A stretch of DNA of 64,000 nt from Enterococcus crotali (GCF_000633635.1 NZ_AYPQ01000002.1:361643-425642), one strand, 5' to 3'; counted from the stretch's first letter, positions 1 to 8,792 are shown. Translations and numbers: made by a program. Notes: generated by a model not told the origin, from the sequence alone.

Positions 1-1
1 A

Positions 2-733
2 GATTTTATTTGTTTATTATTTCAGATACGGTCTAGCTTTCTTTTAATTCCAACAGTGTCAAAACGTCTGTTGGCTGTTCACAAGTCGTTGAATACCTCT
101 GTTTATCAAATGTATCAAGTATTCCTAAAAGTTATCCAACCAGACTTGTCTGCTATTGATGAAGAAACAAAAATTGCTTATCACAGCGTGCTTTTCGTAG
201 GCTTTTTGACCGATCTTTTATTTCCAAATTTCGCAACTACATTATCTGGTTATGATTACACTAGGTATTTAAAACAACACTATCCTTTTTTAAGAGCAGC
301 TATGGTTGAGAAATTTCGAGAAATGCAAAAGTATTTCCCCGCTGTGTCTTTTTCAAATGAGGAAATGCTTGTTGCGCGTTTTTGTGAAGCACATGCCCTT
401 ATCAAAAGCCCGACAATCTATTCACCTCCTATCTATATACAGATGGAAACGGATCTACCTGTGATCATGGAAAGGATTATCGCCCAACAATTAGAATCCT
501 TTTTGCAGCCTTTTTATAATATCTCTTTCGTGTCGTCTACCGCTCAACTAGAAGAAGTGAACATTGATTTGATTATTGCTTCTACAACATCTTCACTCCT
601 AAAAAAAAGAGCACAAAATATACCTATTGTTTATATAAATCCCGGCTTTACCCCAAGTGATGTTTTCACTATTATTGCTGTCATCGAAAATGAATTGAAG
701 ATCCGAAAGAGTTCCATAGAAAAAAGAACCTAA
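2..733 (+). CDS. Mga-like transcriptional regulator, C-terminal part (5' end outside window)
   Basis: The reading frame is open from the first bases of the window, so the true start lies upstream; the GTG at 56 has no convincing ribosome binding site. What remains (about 240 residues) resembles the middle and C-terminal part of Mga/AtxA-type regulators: a helical segment that would correspond to a PRD-like region, then an EIIB-like alpha/beta tail with hydrophobic strands (IDLIIASTTS, IPIVYINPGF) spaced as in the Mga C-terminal domain. Such proteins are DNA-binding activators controlled by PTS phosphorylation. The DNA-binding HTH is not in the window, so the assignment is by fold pattern only. 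The stop codon lies inside the following terminator. Confidence 0.6.
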   Translation, partial: DFICLLFQIRSSFLLIPTVSKRLLAVHKSLNTSVYQMYQVFLKVIQPDLSAIDEETKIAYHSVLFVGFLTDLLFPNFATTLSGYDYTRYLKQHYPFLRAAMVEKFREMQKYFPAVSFSNEEMLVARFCEAHALIKSPTIYSPPIYIQMETDLPVIMERIIAQQLESFLQPFYNISFVSSTAQLEEVNIDLIIASTTSSLLKKRAQNIPIVYINPGFTPSDVFTIIAVIENELKIRKSSIEKRT

Positions 734-766
734 TTCACTTTTTAGCGAATCAGGTTCTTTTTTATT
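721..766 (+). terminator. Rho-independent terminator of the Mga-like gene
   Basis: Stem AAAGAACCTAATTC / GAATCAGGTTCTTT with one mismatch and a short A/T loop, followed by a T run. The stop codon of the regulator is inside the left arm. Confidence 0.85.
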
Positions 767-769
767 TAT

Positions 770-1030
770 ATGTCTATGGATATTTTGCGTAAAGGTGAAC
801 GTCATTCTCCAATTTTTAAATGGGCAGACGAAACCACACATATGGTATTAGGTACTTCTGCACGCAAAACCTTTAATACGTCGGGATTGATTGCTTCTTA
901 TTTAATGATTCCCGATCCTGAGCTACGGGAACAATTTTTATGTATACTGAAAAATTGCGATGGTCTTTCTTCTACAAGTATTTCAGAAATGGACAGTACG
1001 ATTACAGCTTATAACGACTGTCAGCAGTGA
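770..1030 (+). pseudogene. MalY/PatB-type PLP aminotransferase (cystathionine beta-lyase) fragment
   Basis: About 85 residues match the central part of class I/II aminotransferases of the MalY/PatB family: a segment like DILRKGERHSPIFKWA, then TSARKTFNTSGL, where the Lys of KTFN corresponds to the PLP-binding lysine, then IPDPELREQFL and an MDSTITAYNDC-like stretch. A complete enzyme is about 390 residues; both the N-terminal and C-terminal parts are missing, and there is no ribosome binding site. It starts right after the preceding terminator and stops at a junction near 1030, where an unrelated short ORF begins on the other strand. This is a decayed remnant. Confidence 0.7.
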
Positions 1031-1117
1031 TTGAACCAATTCGATGTCGACACAAGAAACTTTTTCATGGGATAAACGATTGAGGGTATCCATTTTTGCT
1101 TGACTGAGTTTGATCAT
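983..1117 (-). pseudogene. Start-only ORF fragment, possibly a LacD-like N-terminus
   Basis: A 44-codon ORF on the minus strand has a strong ribosome binding site (AAAGGAG, nine bases before the ATG at 1117), which suggests the genuine start of a former gene. Its first residues (MIKLSQAKMDTLNRLSHEK) align without gaps to the start of the tagatose-bisphosphate aldolase encoded next door, with 9 of the first 19 positions identical. After about residue 30 it runs antisense into the aminotransferase fragment, so the gene body is lost. A truncated second lacD copy is plausible but not proven. Confidence 0.3.
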
Positions 1118-1223
1118 AGTAGCAGCTCCTTTATGTCTTTTTGAGGAAAAACCTCTCTTACTTTCCAGTATACTCGCTGGTATTTAGAAAGACAAAGAAG
1201 ATGATCTTTTAAAAGCTAAAATA

Positions 1224-1258
1224 AAGCAGGCTATAAATTTCCTAGCCTGCTTTTGATT
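1224..1258. terminator. Bidirectional terminator downstream of the gat/lacD operon
   Basis: Hairpin AGCAGGCTA / TAGCCTGCT with T-rich flanks on both strands. It is the first good terminator after lacD on the minus strand. The rest of the 1031-1349 gap shows only the ORF fragment listed above. Confidence 0.75.
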
Positions 1259-1349
1259 TTCTTTCTAATTATCCATTTTTATTGTATAGTAGATACAAAG
1301 CTGAGGTTGAGACAAACGTCGTTCAGGTTTGAGAGTTTGGACTAGCCGT

Positions 1350-2351
1350 TTATCTTATGCCTCGTTTTTTTTCGATTTTGTTATGCCAAGAAGTTGCTGT
1401 TGTTTGTAAGACTTTATTTAGTTCGCTGATATTCTGACGACCATCAGACATCAGCCATTCTCTTGCGGCGGTCTCTCCTTTTTTGACAAATGGTTCTACG
1501 CCATTTGCCCATGTTGCTCTTCCACATAAGACACCATTAAAAGTCGATTGTGCCTTAGCTGCAAATGTTAGTGTTTCTTGGAATAAGTTCGCGCTTACTC
1601 CAGCACTTAGAAAAATAAATGGTAAGTCCGTCGCTTGACTCTGCTCTTTAAAGTAATTCAACGCAGCTTCCTGTGTATAACAAACTTCTGTACCATAACC
1701 TTCTACATAATTCATATTAACCGGTACTTCCACTTTTAAAACATCTACATTATAACGGTCTTTTGAAAATTCTTTCATCATTTCATTTACTTTATGCGGT
1801 TTGACTTTAGCGAATTCAATTGAATTAGGATCAAGTCCATCCGCATCATACGATAACACTTCTAAGAAAAATGGCAAATCTTCAGCTAAACACTCTGAAC
1901 CAATTCTTTCAATAAAAATATGCTTTTGTTCATTTATCTCATCCGCTTCATCAATGTCATAATAAAGTAAAAACTTACAAGCATCAGCCCCTGCTTCTTT
2001 CAAACGTTTTACAGACCAGTCATTTAAGATGTCAGGCAATCGTCCTACTTTTTCTGCGTCGTAACCAGTCTTTTCATAGGCTAACAATAGACCAGCGCTT
2101 TGCGCTCGTTTCGCCGCTGCTGGTAAACCATATTCTGGATCTAGTAAGATTGAAGACGCAAACGGTGTTAGTTCTTCTGAAACAATCATTTTAAAGTCGC
2201 TGATTTGTTTTGATGAAACAGCTTGCGACTGGTATTTTCCAATCATTTTCTTTAGAGCGCCACGCTGATCAATTGCTAACGCACTGATAATCCCTGATTC
2301 ATCCGATACTCGTTGAAGGGCTTCATATTTTTTCTGACTAACTTTTTTCAT
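1350..2351 (-). CDS. lacD: Tagatose 1,6-bisphosphate aldolase (LacD family)
   Basis: Class I aldolase that splits tagatose 1,6-bisphosphate to glyceraldehyde-3-P and dihydroxyacetone-P in the cytoplasm. At 333 residues it has the usual LacD length and shows family landmarks: [15 protein letters not shown] near the N-terminus, LLDPEYG around residue 70, the [10 protein letters not shown] strand that should carry the Schiff-base lysine, and [13 protein letters not shown] near the C-terminus. It is the last gene of the minus-strand galactitol operon, eleven bases after the dehydrogenase gene. The context (galactitol PTS plus Gat1P dehydrogenase plus PfkB kinase) fits the tagatose-6-P route. Confidence 0.9.
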   Translation of the reverse strand: MKKVSQKKYEALQRVSDESGIISALAIDQRGALKKMIGKYQSQAVSSKQISDFKMIVSEELTPFASSILLDPEYGLPAAAKRAQSAGLLLAYEKTGYDAEKVGRLPDILNDWSVKRLKEAGADACKFLLYYDIDEADEINEQKHIFIERIGSECLAEDLPFFLEVLSYDADGLDPNSIEFAKVKPHKVNEMMKEFSKDRYNVDVLKVEVPVNMNYVEGYGTEVCYTQEAALNYFKEQSQATDLPFIFLSAGVSANLFQETLTFAAKAQSTFNGVLCGRATWANGVEPFVKKGETAAREWLMSDGRQNISELNKVLQTTATSWHNKIEKKRGIR

Positions 2352-2361
2352 ACCTAACCTC

Positions 2362-3402
2362 TCATTCTGGATTTATTTCGTATAATACTTTGACATGTTC
2401 TGAATCCTTTTTAACCATTTCTTTAAATGGCTTTTCTAAATCTTCTAAAGAGTAAATACCTGTAATCAGGGGCTTCACATTAATTTCCTTTTCTGCCATA
2501 TAGCGTAAGCCAGCCGTCCATTCAAACCCTGGAAATGGCGCTGAATACGACATCCATGATCCTGTTATTTCCAGCTCTCCACGTAGGATTTTTTCAAAAT
2601 CAACTGGTGACAATACAACTTCTTTGGTGCTAGTGCCCACATAACTGATTTGGCCTCTTTTTTGAATAAATCGAATTGCTTGAACTTGAGTGATGGCACT
2701 CCCGGCTGTTTCAATCACGATTTCTGGTAAATCATGTGTTTTGAAATAGTCTTCTAAGGAACAAGTATTCGGATTGACCAATTGATCAGCACCAATTTTT
2801 TGGGCTATCGCTAGTTTGTTTTCATTCAAATCAACAACCGTAATCTCGCCAACTCCTCTAGCACGTAATGCCAATAAGGTCAACAAACCAATCGTACCTG
2901 CACCTAAAACCATGACGCTGACTCCAGCACGAAGCTCGATTCGTTCAATTCCATGAATCGCTACAGTCAATGGTTCTAATAGAGCCGCTTCTTTTAAGGA
3001 CAAACTTTCCGGCACCTTCACACAATTTTTAGCAGGAACTGCTACATATTCAGCCATTGCTCCTTGCTCTCTCGAACCGATGAAACTGTAGTGTGAACAC
3101 ATTGCAGGTTCCCCTTTTTGACAAGCATCACATTTGCCACACGGAATGAGCGGGGCAACTGCTACACGATCACCACTGATAAAATCAGATACATCCGCTC
3201 CAACAGCTTCAACGATTCCTGAAAATTCATGACCTAAAACTTGTGGAAATGTATGAACACCACCCTCAAAATACCTTGGTAAATCAGAACCACAAACACC
3301 GCAATAGGCAGCTTTGACCAACACTTTGTCTGATTCGAGTTTAGGTTTCTCTAGTTCGTTTAGAATCATTTGAGCTTTTCCAACAACTTCTAATGCTCTC
3401 AA
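2362..3402 (-). CDS. gatD: Galactitol-1-phosphate 5-dehydrogenase (zinc MDR family)
   Basis: Zinc-dependent medium-chain dehydrogenase, 346 residues. The catalytic zinc site is visible as CGVCGSD near residue 35 and GHEFSGIV near residue 57; four cysteines of the structural zinc lobe lie in [16 protein letters not shown]; the nucleotide-binding turn is GAGTIGLL near residue 167. In this operon it most likely oxidises galactitol-1-P, made by the PTS, to tagatose-6-P. A sorbitol-type or other polyol-phosphate dehydrogenase cannot be excluded by sequence alone, but the galactitol-type IIC upstream supports GatD. Confidence 0.82.
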   Translation of the reverse strand: MRALEVVGKAQMILNELEKPKLESDKVLVKAAYCGVCGSDLPRYFEGGVHTFPQVLGHEFSGIVEAVGADVSDFISGDRVAVAPLIPCGKCDACQKGEPAMCSHYSFIGSREQGAMAEYVAVPAKNCVKVPESLSLKEAALLEPLTVAIHGIERIELRAGVSVMVLGAGTIGLLTLLALRARGVGEITVVDLNENKLAIAQKIGADQLVNPNTCSLEDYFKTHDLPEIVIETAGSAITQVQAIRFIQKRGQISYVGTSTKEVVLSPVDFEKILRGELEITGSWMSYSAPFPGFEWTAGLRYMAEKEINVKPLITGIYSLEDLEKPFKEMVKKDSEHVKVLYEINPE

Positions 3403-3403
3403 A

Positions 3404-4759
3404 CTACTTCACTCCTTCTCCATCTGCTTCAACATATAATGTTTGTCTCTTATACTTAATAAACGTGTAAACAAAACAGGCCACATAGACGACTAAAATC
3501 ACGAAAAAGCCAAGACCTGTCTCTAAGGTAATTCCTTTAGTCAATAAATAGGTGATTGGACTTCCAGCTTGATCTAAAGAAGATACGCGTTCTCCTTGAG
3601 CAACTAAACCAACCGATTGTCCCAATTGTGTTTGTAAACTGATCATTTGATTAGAAATCCAAATCGTCACATACATGATTACTGAACCAGAAATCAGCGT
3701 TCTAAATAAGTTCCCTTTATGGACCCCAACAGCAATAGCAATGAAAAAGCCCATCGTTGCTAAATCACCGAACGGCAATACTTGATTCCCTGGTACGATT
3801 ACAGCAATCAAAATCGTTAATGGAACAAAAAGTAAGCTGGCAGCGATAACTTGTGAATCCCCTAGTAACAACGCAGGATCTAAACCAATTTTTAGCTCAC
3901 TACCTTTAAAATGCTTATCTAATAATTTACGAGCAGCTTCTGAAATTGGAATTAGCCCTTCCATGATCAACTTTACGACCATTGGCATCAAGACCATGAC
4001 TGCTGCCATTTGAATCGCTAATTGTAATGAATCAGCAACTGAATATTTTGCCAAAAGTCCGATCACGAATCCAAGAACTGCTCCAACGATCGTTGGTTGT
4101 CCCAGCACGCCCAATTTTTCTTCGATTTTTTCTGAGGTAATGTTGATTTTATTGACTCCTGGAATTTTTTCGATCAAATCATCGATTGGAGCAGCAAAGA
4201 CTCCCATATAAGCTGAGGAGCCGTGTGGGATCGAAATTCCTTCTAAACCAAAGTAATCATCTGTTACTTGACCAAACATATCCCCTAATTTATATGCAAT
4301 CACTGCATGAACGACAACACCTAAAATACCTAGATAGAAATTTCCAGTGGCGATCTGAACAATGGCTCCAGTAAAAGCCATATGCCAAATATTCCAAATG
4401 TCAACGTTTACAACTTTTGTCATTTTAAATACTAACATGATGATATTGACTCCAATTGCTATTGGGATTGCGATCAACCCTAGATCTGAACCCCAAGCCA
4501 TGGGAGAGGTTCCCGGCCAGCCCAGATCAACAACATTTAAACCTAAATTAAAATTCTTTGCCATCGCCTCTGCTGCTGCACCTAAATTATCCGTCAGTAA
4601 AGAAATAACCAACCCAATTCCAACAAATCCAATTCCAATCGTAATACCTGAGCGAAGTGATTTACCAATTCCTTGACCTAATAGTAATCCTAATATCATG
4701 ATCACGATCGGAAGCATCACACTTGCACCAAGGTCGACAATATATTGAATAATAGCCAT
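3404..4759 (-). CDS. gatC: PTS galactitol-family transporter subunit IIC
   Basis: Integral membrane permease of the galactitol (PTS-Gat) family, 451 residues with about ten hydrophobic segments. It carries the N-terminal LGQGIGKSLRSGITIGIGFV and the PHGSSAYMGVFAAPIDDLI region that I associate with GatC. It translocates the polyol and passes it to phospho-IIB. It lies between gatB and gatD, separated from gatD by only a base or two, and its AGGAG-type site is in the short gap to gatB. Confidence 0.87.
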   Translation of the reverse strand: MAIIQYIVDLGASVMLPIVIMILGLLLGQGIGKSLRSGITIGIGFVGIGLVISLLTDNLGAAAEAMAKNFNLGLNVVDLGWPGTSPMAWGSDLGLIAIPIAIGVNIIMLVFKMTKVVNVDIWNIWHMAFTGAIVQIATGNFYLGILGVVVHAVIAYKLGDMFGQVTDDYFGLEGISIPHGSSAYMGVFAAPIDDLIEKIPGVNKINITSEKIEEKLGVLGQPTIVGAVLGFVIGLLAKYSVADSLQLAIQMAAVMVLMPMVVKLIMEGLIPISEAARKLLDKHFKGSELKIGLDPALLLGDSQVIAASLLFVPLTILIAVIVPGNQVLPFGDLATMGFFIAIAVGVHKGNLFRTLISGSVIMYVTIWISNQMISLQTQLGQSVGLVAQGERVSSLDQAGSPITYLLTKGITLETGLGFFVILVVYVACFVYTFIKYKRQTLYVEADGEGVK

Positions 4760-4774
4760 ATTTTTACTCCTTCC

Positions 4775-5053
4775 TTATTGCTTCAAAACATCTAAGATCT
4801 TATTTTCAGTACCCTCGATATTTACACCAGAAACAAACGCTACGCCATGAACAACTGGAATCCCGTAATCTTTTCTGACCTTGGCAGTTGTCACAATCAA
4901 ATCTGCTCCTTCTTTTTTACTGTCCAACTCACTCACTCGGCATTGAACCACTTCAACTGGAATACTTTCTCTTTGAGCCAACTCTTTGATTTTGTTTGCA
5001 GCAACAGTTGATGTTGCGATTGCGCCTCCACAGGCAACGATTACTTTTTTCAT
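4775..5053 (-). CDS. gatB: PTS galactitol-type subunit IIB
   Basis: 92-residue cytoplasmic phosphocarrier. The N-terminal KKVIVACGGAIATST has the cysteine (about residue 8) that takes the phosphate from IIA and gives it to the incoming sugar, followed by a short alpha/beta fold typical of the PTS_IIB lactose/galactitol type. Size and operon position between IIA and IIC agree. Substrate specificity is inferred from the neighbouring IIC and dehydrogenase. Confidence 0.88.
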   Translation of the reverse strand: MKKVIVACGGAIATSTVAANKIKELAQRESIPVEVVQCRVSELDSKKEGADLIVTTAKVRKDYGIPVVHGVAFVSGVNIEGTENKILDVLKQ

Positions 5054-5072
5054 GATATATTCACTCCTTAAT

Positions 5073-5516
5073 TTATAAATACGCAGAAATAACTGTTTCC
5101 ATTTTATTTACATCTTCCGCTTGGGCTAATTGTTCTACAAATCCTTCTTTTTGAAGTGATTCGATCAGTTTTTGCAGGATCGATAAATGTTTTTTCCCTT
5201 CTTTGATTGCTAGCATTATAACAACTGATACTTCAATTACATCTTCCTCATCTCCCCCCATTTCGTTAAATGGAATGGGTTGTTCTAGCGTAACAAATAC
5301 TAAGCGGTCTTCATTGACATAAGTGCCATCTGTATGTGGAATCGCCACCCCAATTTTTAACGGCAATCCCGTTGGAAATTCTGACTCTCGCTCAATCAAT
5401 GCCTCTAAGAAATGTTGCTGCACGATTCCTTCTACCTCTAGTTCTGTACTTAATTTTTCAAACAATTCCCGTTGTGTAGCCACTGACAATCGATGATACA
5501 ATAATGGTTCTTTCAT
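5073..5516 (-). CDS. gatA: PTS subunit IIA (fructose/mannitol/galactitol-type)
   Basis: 147-residue PTS_EIIA type 2 domain. The phosphorylatable histidine lies in IGVAIPHTDGTYV (about residue 62), and the TPxxF-like core is replaced by ERESEFPTGLPL. It receives phosphate from HPr and passes it to GatB. It is the first structural gene after the regulator; the gap of roughly 15 bases contains its ribosome binding site (AGGAGGGC). Confidence 0.87.
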   Translation of the reverse strand: MKEPLLYHRLSVATQRELFEKLSTELEVEGIVQQHFLEALIERESEFPTGLPLKIGVAIPHTDGTYVNEDRLVFVTLEQPIPFNEMGGDEEDVIEVSVVIMLAIKEGKKHLSILQKLIESLQKEGFVEQLAQAEDVNKMETVISAYL

Positions 5517-5531
5517 TTCGCTGCCCTCCTT

Positions 5532-6298
5532 CTACTCGTCGTCTGTACAATAAATTTCGACTCCTTTCTGACTGATTTTTTCATACGTTTCTAAAGACAA
5601 GTCTTCGTCCGTAATGATAATATCTATCTCATCAAAAGTTGCAGTACGATTAAATGCAATACTGCCAAATTTGCTGTGATCCGCTAAAATAATTGATGTT
5701 TGGCTATGATGGATCATTTCCTTTGAGATCATCGTCTCACCCATATGATGATTTGTGATCCCAACCTCATCATCGATTCCACCACAACCAAAAAACCAAT
5801 ATCTACAAAAATATTTTGCAGATTATTTGAAGCAAATGGACCATATAGTGAGTCTTCATTTTTTCTAAGCATTCCTCCTGGAATCAAAAGGTTGATATCT
5901 TCACTATGTAACAATAAATTGATGATCGGGATTGTATTCGTAATAACAGTGATATTTTTAAAATTCATGATCTCTTTAGCTAATGCTAATGTTGTCGTAC
6001 CATAATCCAAATAAATTGTGTCCCCTTCTTCAATATGCTTAGCAGCTTGTTTGGCAATTGCAGTTTTTGCTTCTTGATATTCACTTTTGCGGCGCTCGTA
6101 ATCCGTCTCCTGATTCGAACTGTCCAATACAGCTCCACCATGAATTTTTTTGATCAATCCTTCTTTTTCTAATTCATATAAATCTTTACGTATTGTTTCT
6201 CTTGTAACACGTAATTCTTTACTTAACTTCAAAATTTTGACAGAATGATTCTTTTTTAAAATATCTAAGATATAGTCCTTTCTATCTTGTGCATTCAT
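5532..6298 (-). pseudogene. DeoR-family regulator of the galactitol operon, interrupted by one frameshift
   Basis: N-terminal winged HTH (DRKDYILDILKKN, then LRVTRETIRKDLYELEKEG) followed by a DeoR sugar-phosphate sensor domain. The frame is broken at the A6 run 5790-5795 (T6 on the coding strand): before it the protein reads ...NIFVDIGF, after it the -GCGGIDDEVGITN- continuation is in another frame and reaches the stop at 5532. Adding one base gives a normal protein of about 255 residues. The chosen ATG (6298) has TAGGAGG eight bases upstream; the longer ORF upstream runs through promoter DNA and is not used. It should bind the inverted repeat at 6398-6430. Whether the shift is real or a sequencing error is unresolved; five similar cases in this window favour error. 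Confidence 0.85.
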
Positions 6299-6318
6299 TC
6301 CTTTGCCTCCTAATCTCA

Positions 6319-6334
6319 TTGTAATCGTTAACAT
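6319..6334 (-). promoter_or_regulatory. cre-like site (CcpA) at the gat operon promoter
   Basis: ATGTTAACGATTACAA on the minus strand fits the catabolite-responsive consensus WTGNNARCGNWWWCAW at every position. It lies immediately downstream of the -10 box of the gat promoter, a position where CcpA binding would repress. Confidence 0.65.
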
Positions 6335-6335
6335 A

Positions 6336-6363
6336 ATAATAGCATCTGCAAATAAAAATGCAA
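6336..6363 (-). promoter_or_regulatory. Sigma-A promoter of the deoR-gatABCD-lacD operon
   Basis: TTGCAT (-35), 16-bp spacer, TATTAT (-10) preceded by TGC (extended -10). AAAGCAAA-type half sites lie directly upstream. Confidence 0.7.
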
Positions 6364-6368
6364 CACTT

Positions 6369-6430
6369 TTTTTGCTTTTATTTTGCTTTAACTTCACAAA
6401 CTTTGCTTTAAACGACATAAAGCAAAGTTT
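6369..6430. promoter_or_regulatory. DeoR-type operator region between divergent promoters
   Basis: A perfect 13-bp inverted repeat, AAACTTTGCTTTA (6398-6410) and TAAAGCAAAGTTT (6418-6430), separated by seven bases. Further TTTTGCTTT half sites lie at about 6369-6391. The repeat sits between the two divergent promoters, just upstream of the -35 box of the kinase gene, and should be the binding site of the DeoR regulator. Confidence 0.7.
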
Positions 6431-6433
6431 TTG

Positions 6434-6462
6434 TTGATTATTCTTTTTTTTGATGCTATTAT
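6434..6462 (+). promoter_or_regulatory. Promoter of the PfkB kinase gene
   Basis: TTGATT (-35), 17-bp spacer, TATTAT (-10) with an upstream TGC, adjacent to the 13-bp inverted repeat. Confidence 0.7.
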
Positions 6463-6489
6463 TTCAGTAAATTAAAGGAGATGATCACC

Positions 6490-7428
6490 ATGATACATTT
6501 AATTTGCCCAAATCCAGCAATTGACCGCACATTATTGATAGAGAATTTCTCTGCTGCGCTTCCAAACCGTCCGTATAAAGTCAAAGAATTTGCAGGAGGT
6601 AAGAGCTTCAATGTCGCTTATGCGTTGGATTTTGAAGACACCTCTGTCCCATATTGTATCCATACGATTTTAGGTGGACGAAACGGAGAATACTTACAAG
6701 AGCTTGCTTCAATGAAACACATTCAGTTGGAAATAACCGATGTAGCTGTCAATACACGTTTTTGCAACATTATTGTAGATACAAAAACGAACAAAGTTTA
6801 TCCTATTTATGAAAATAGCTTCGTGTTAGATGAGCTTTTATTAAATAACTTTACCAAGCAATTAGTAAATACCATTCAGCCACACGATACAGTCGTCTTT
6901 TCAGGCTCTTTGATGAAAGGAATGCCTGATGATTATATCGCTCAAATCCAAGAACAATTAAAAGGACAAGACATTCACTTTTTCGTTGATACCAGTGGTC
7001 CTGCCTTAATCGAAGCTTATAGAGGGAAGCCAGAAGTGATCAAAATCAATGATGAAGAATTAAATGATTTAGCCCCAGATTACACTTTTAACGAAATAGA
7101 GGACTATGCTCATTTTCTAAAATCAGAAACAGCTGCAGCTATTCCCTATTTCATCGTCACGCTCGGTGCAAAGGGCGTTATCGCCAAATTAAATCAGCAG
7201 ATCTATCATCTTTTTGTCCCACCAGCACAAGCGAAAAACCCAATTGCTTGCGGTGATTTTTTTCTAGGTGGATTGGTCAAATACCTAACATTGGGAAACT
7301 TAGAAGATATCGATGTCTTAAAAAAAGCGGTCAGCTATTCAACTGCTAATGTACTTAACTGGTTTCCTGAAATGAAACAAGTCGATATCGATCGAATCGA
7401 ACAAGAAATCATCATCAAAAGTCTATAA
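6490..7428 (+). CDS. lacC: PfkB-family kinase, probable tagatose-6-phosphate kinase (LacC-like)
   Basis: 312-residue ribokinase/PfkB-family protein. It has the LacC/FruK-type start (ICPNPAIDRTLLIENF), GGKSFNVAYAL near residue 35, and the C-terminal catalytic motif NPIACGDFFLGGL with the base Asp; the usual GAGD is ACGD here. It would phosphorylate tagatose-6-P to the 1,6-bisphosphate, the step between GatD and LacD, although a 1-phosphofructokinase activity is an alternative. The ATG at 6490 is preferred because AAAGGAG lies nine bases before it; the in-frame ATG at 6481 touches the ribosome binding site. It is transcribed divergently from the gat operon. Confidence 0.82.
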   Translation: MIHLICPNPAIDRTLLIENFSAALPNRPYKVKEFAGGKSFNVAYALDFEDTSVPYCIHTILGGRNGEYLQELASMKHIQLEITDVAVNTRFCNIIVDTKTNKVYPIYENSFVLDELLLNNFTKQLVNTIQPHDTVVFSGSLMKGMPDDYIAQIQEQLKGQDIHFFVDTSGPALIEAYRGKPEVIKINDEELNDLAPDYTFNEIEDYAHFLKSETAAAIPYFIVTLGAKGVIAKLNQQIYHLFVPPAQAKNPIACGDFFLGGLVKYLTLGNLEDIDVLKKAVSYSTANVLNWFPEMKQVDIDRIEQEIIIKSL

Positions 7429-7451
7429 CAAACTAAATGAGACATTTCCTC

Positions 7452-7482
7452 TTGACCTGATACGCGTTTCATACTTTATAGT
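7452..7482 (+). promoter_or_regulatory. Promoter with an embedded LacI-type operator
   Basis: TTGACC at 7452-7457 and TATAGT at 7477-7482 (19-bp spacer, rather long). Inside the spacer, TGATACGCGTTTCA (7458-7471) is a near-palindrome of the LacI/GalR operator type. A repressor bound there would block RNA polymerase, so autoregulation by the LacI gene downstream is likely. Confidence 0.5.
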
Positions 7483-7508
7483 TGAAAAAACGACAGGAGG
7501 ATTCGATA

Positions 7509-7799
7509 ATGATGAATGGTATGCTTGAATTAACAGATCATTTGGGACTAGATTATTACTTTGTTTCTTTATCAACCGAACATGAGGCACTTATGATCCG
7601 TAGTTTGAATAACTATTGCAAACCGATCGATAAAGCAGTAAAATTGGCTGAAATAGAAGGATTGACGCTTGGAGAAGAAGGCGAGCTTGATTTCATTTGC
7701 TTTGATTATGAAGGTGAACACTATCACTTTATTGATTACGGGAATCACTTAATGCCTTTTTTAAGCCGAATTTTACGCCCTCTAAGCGTTAGTTACTAG
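7509..7799 (+). CDS. Small protein of unknown function, cotranscribed with a LacI regulator
   Basis: I do not recognise this 96-residue protein. It is acidic, with no signal peptide and no membrane segment, and contains an aromatic stretch (FDYEGEHYHFIDYGNHL). The ATG at 7509 has AGGAGG eight bases upstream; a longer TTG-started form would include the ribosome binding site and is rejected. It is the first gene after the promoter with the LacI-type operator and lies 18 bases before the LacI gene, so the two are probably coregulated. The function may concern sensing or sugar metabolism, but nothing in the sequence shows it. Confidence 0.7.
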   Translation: MMNGMLELTDHLGLDYYFVSLSTEHEALMIRSLNNYCKPIDKAVKLAEIEGLTLGEEGELDFICFDYEGEHYHFIDYGNHLMPFLSRILRPLSVSY

Positions 7800-7817
7800 G
7801 TTTGAAAGGAGTCACTT

Positions 7818-8744
7818 ATGGCAAATATTCGTGATATTGCCAAATTGTCTGGTTATTCCGTTACTACCGTGTCCCGTGTTTTGAATGACCACCCTTATGT
7901 GTCTGAGGAAAAACGAGCTAAGATCTTAAAAATCATGGACGAACTTGATTATGTGCCCAATGCCAAAGCTCGGGATTTAAGTAGTGGAAAATCAAAACAC
8001 ATTGCCGTCATGATCCCTTATGCTGATCATGCTTATTCTGAAAAAATCGTTAGTGGCATTTTAAGCGCCGCCTTTGAAGATGGGTACAAAGTGACCTTAC
8101 TACCAACCAATTATGATTCTAACGTTGAGAAACAGTATTTGGATGAGCTAGCTGCAAAAGCCTGGGATGGCATGATCATTACCTCAAAAAAAGTGTCTTT
8201 TGAAACAATTGCTCATTATTTAAAATATGCACCGATCGTTTGTTGTGAAGATACAGGTACGTTTCCGATTTCTTGTGTTTCTATCAAGCGCAAAGAATCC
8301 TATACTAATCTGTTTACTGAACTAAAAAGACGAGGCTATAATAACATCGGCTTAACGGTTGGTCGAACTGAAAAAGATAGCGCTAGTACCGGCTTAGTGT
8401 TACAAGCCTATAGTGATGTCATCGGCTATTTGGATGAATCAATGCTTGTTAGAGAATGTCGCTCGTACGAAGATGGTATCCAAGCTGGTAGTCATTTCTC
8501 AAAATTAGCAGACCTAGAAGTGATCGTTACCAATGGCGATGATGTTGCAGCGGGTATTTTACAGCATATTTCTCAAGATCATGTGTTAGTGATCGGAGAA
8601 GAAAATTTACTTTCTAGCAGATTACTCAACTTTTCTACGATCGATCACCATATAGATCAGTGCGGAGAGGCCGCTTTTCATTTGCTTTTGGATAAAGAAG
8701 TCGCCACTAAAACGATTCCCTATACCTTTATTGAGCGAGGCTAA
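7818..8744 (+). CDS. LacI/GalR-family transcriptional regulator
   Basis: 308 residues. The N-terminal HTH and hinge are classical (NIRDIAKLSGYSVTTVSRVL, then YVPNAKARDL), followed by a periplasmic-binding-protein-like effector domain starting at HIAVMIPYADHAYSE. It is preceded by AAAGGAG. The C-terminal domain is rather short but complete, ending after TIPYTFIERG. The effector is unknown; the neighbouring tagatose/galactitol genes suggest a sugar phosphate. It probably acts on the near-palindrome at 7458-7471. Confidence 0.88.
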   Translation: MANIRDIAKLSGYSVTTVSRVLNDHPYVSEEKRAKILKIMDELDYVPNAKARDLSSGKSKHIAVMIPYADHAYSEKIVSGILSAAFEDGYKVTLLPTNYDSNVEKQYLDELAAKAWDGMIITSKKVSFETIAHYLKYAPIVCCEDTGTFPISCVSIKRKESYTNLFTELKRRGYNNIGLTVGRTEKDSASTGLVLQAYSDVIGYLDESMLVRECRSYEDGIQAGSHFSKLADLEVIVTNGDDVAAGILQHISQDHVLVIGEENLLSSRLLNFSTIDHHIDQCGEAAFHLLLDKEVATKTIPYTFIERG

Positions 8745-8745
8745 A

Positions 8746-8792
8746 AAAGGCTATAACATACAACTTATAAAATGTTGTGTGTTATAGCCTTT
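8746..8792. terminator. Strong hairpin terminator after the LacI gene
   Basis: 19-base arms (8746-8764 and 8774-8792) pair almost perfectly around a nine-base A/T loop. It lies between two convergent genes and could serve both. Confidence 0.8.
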
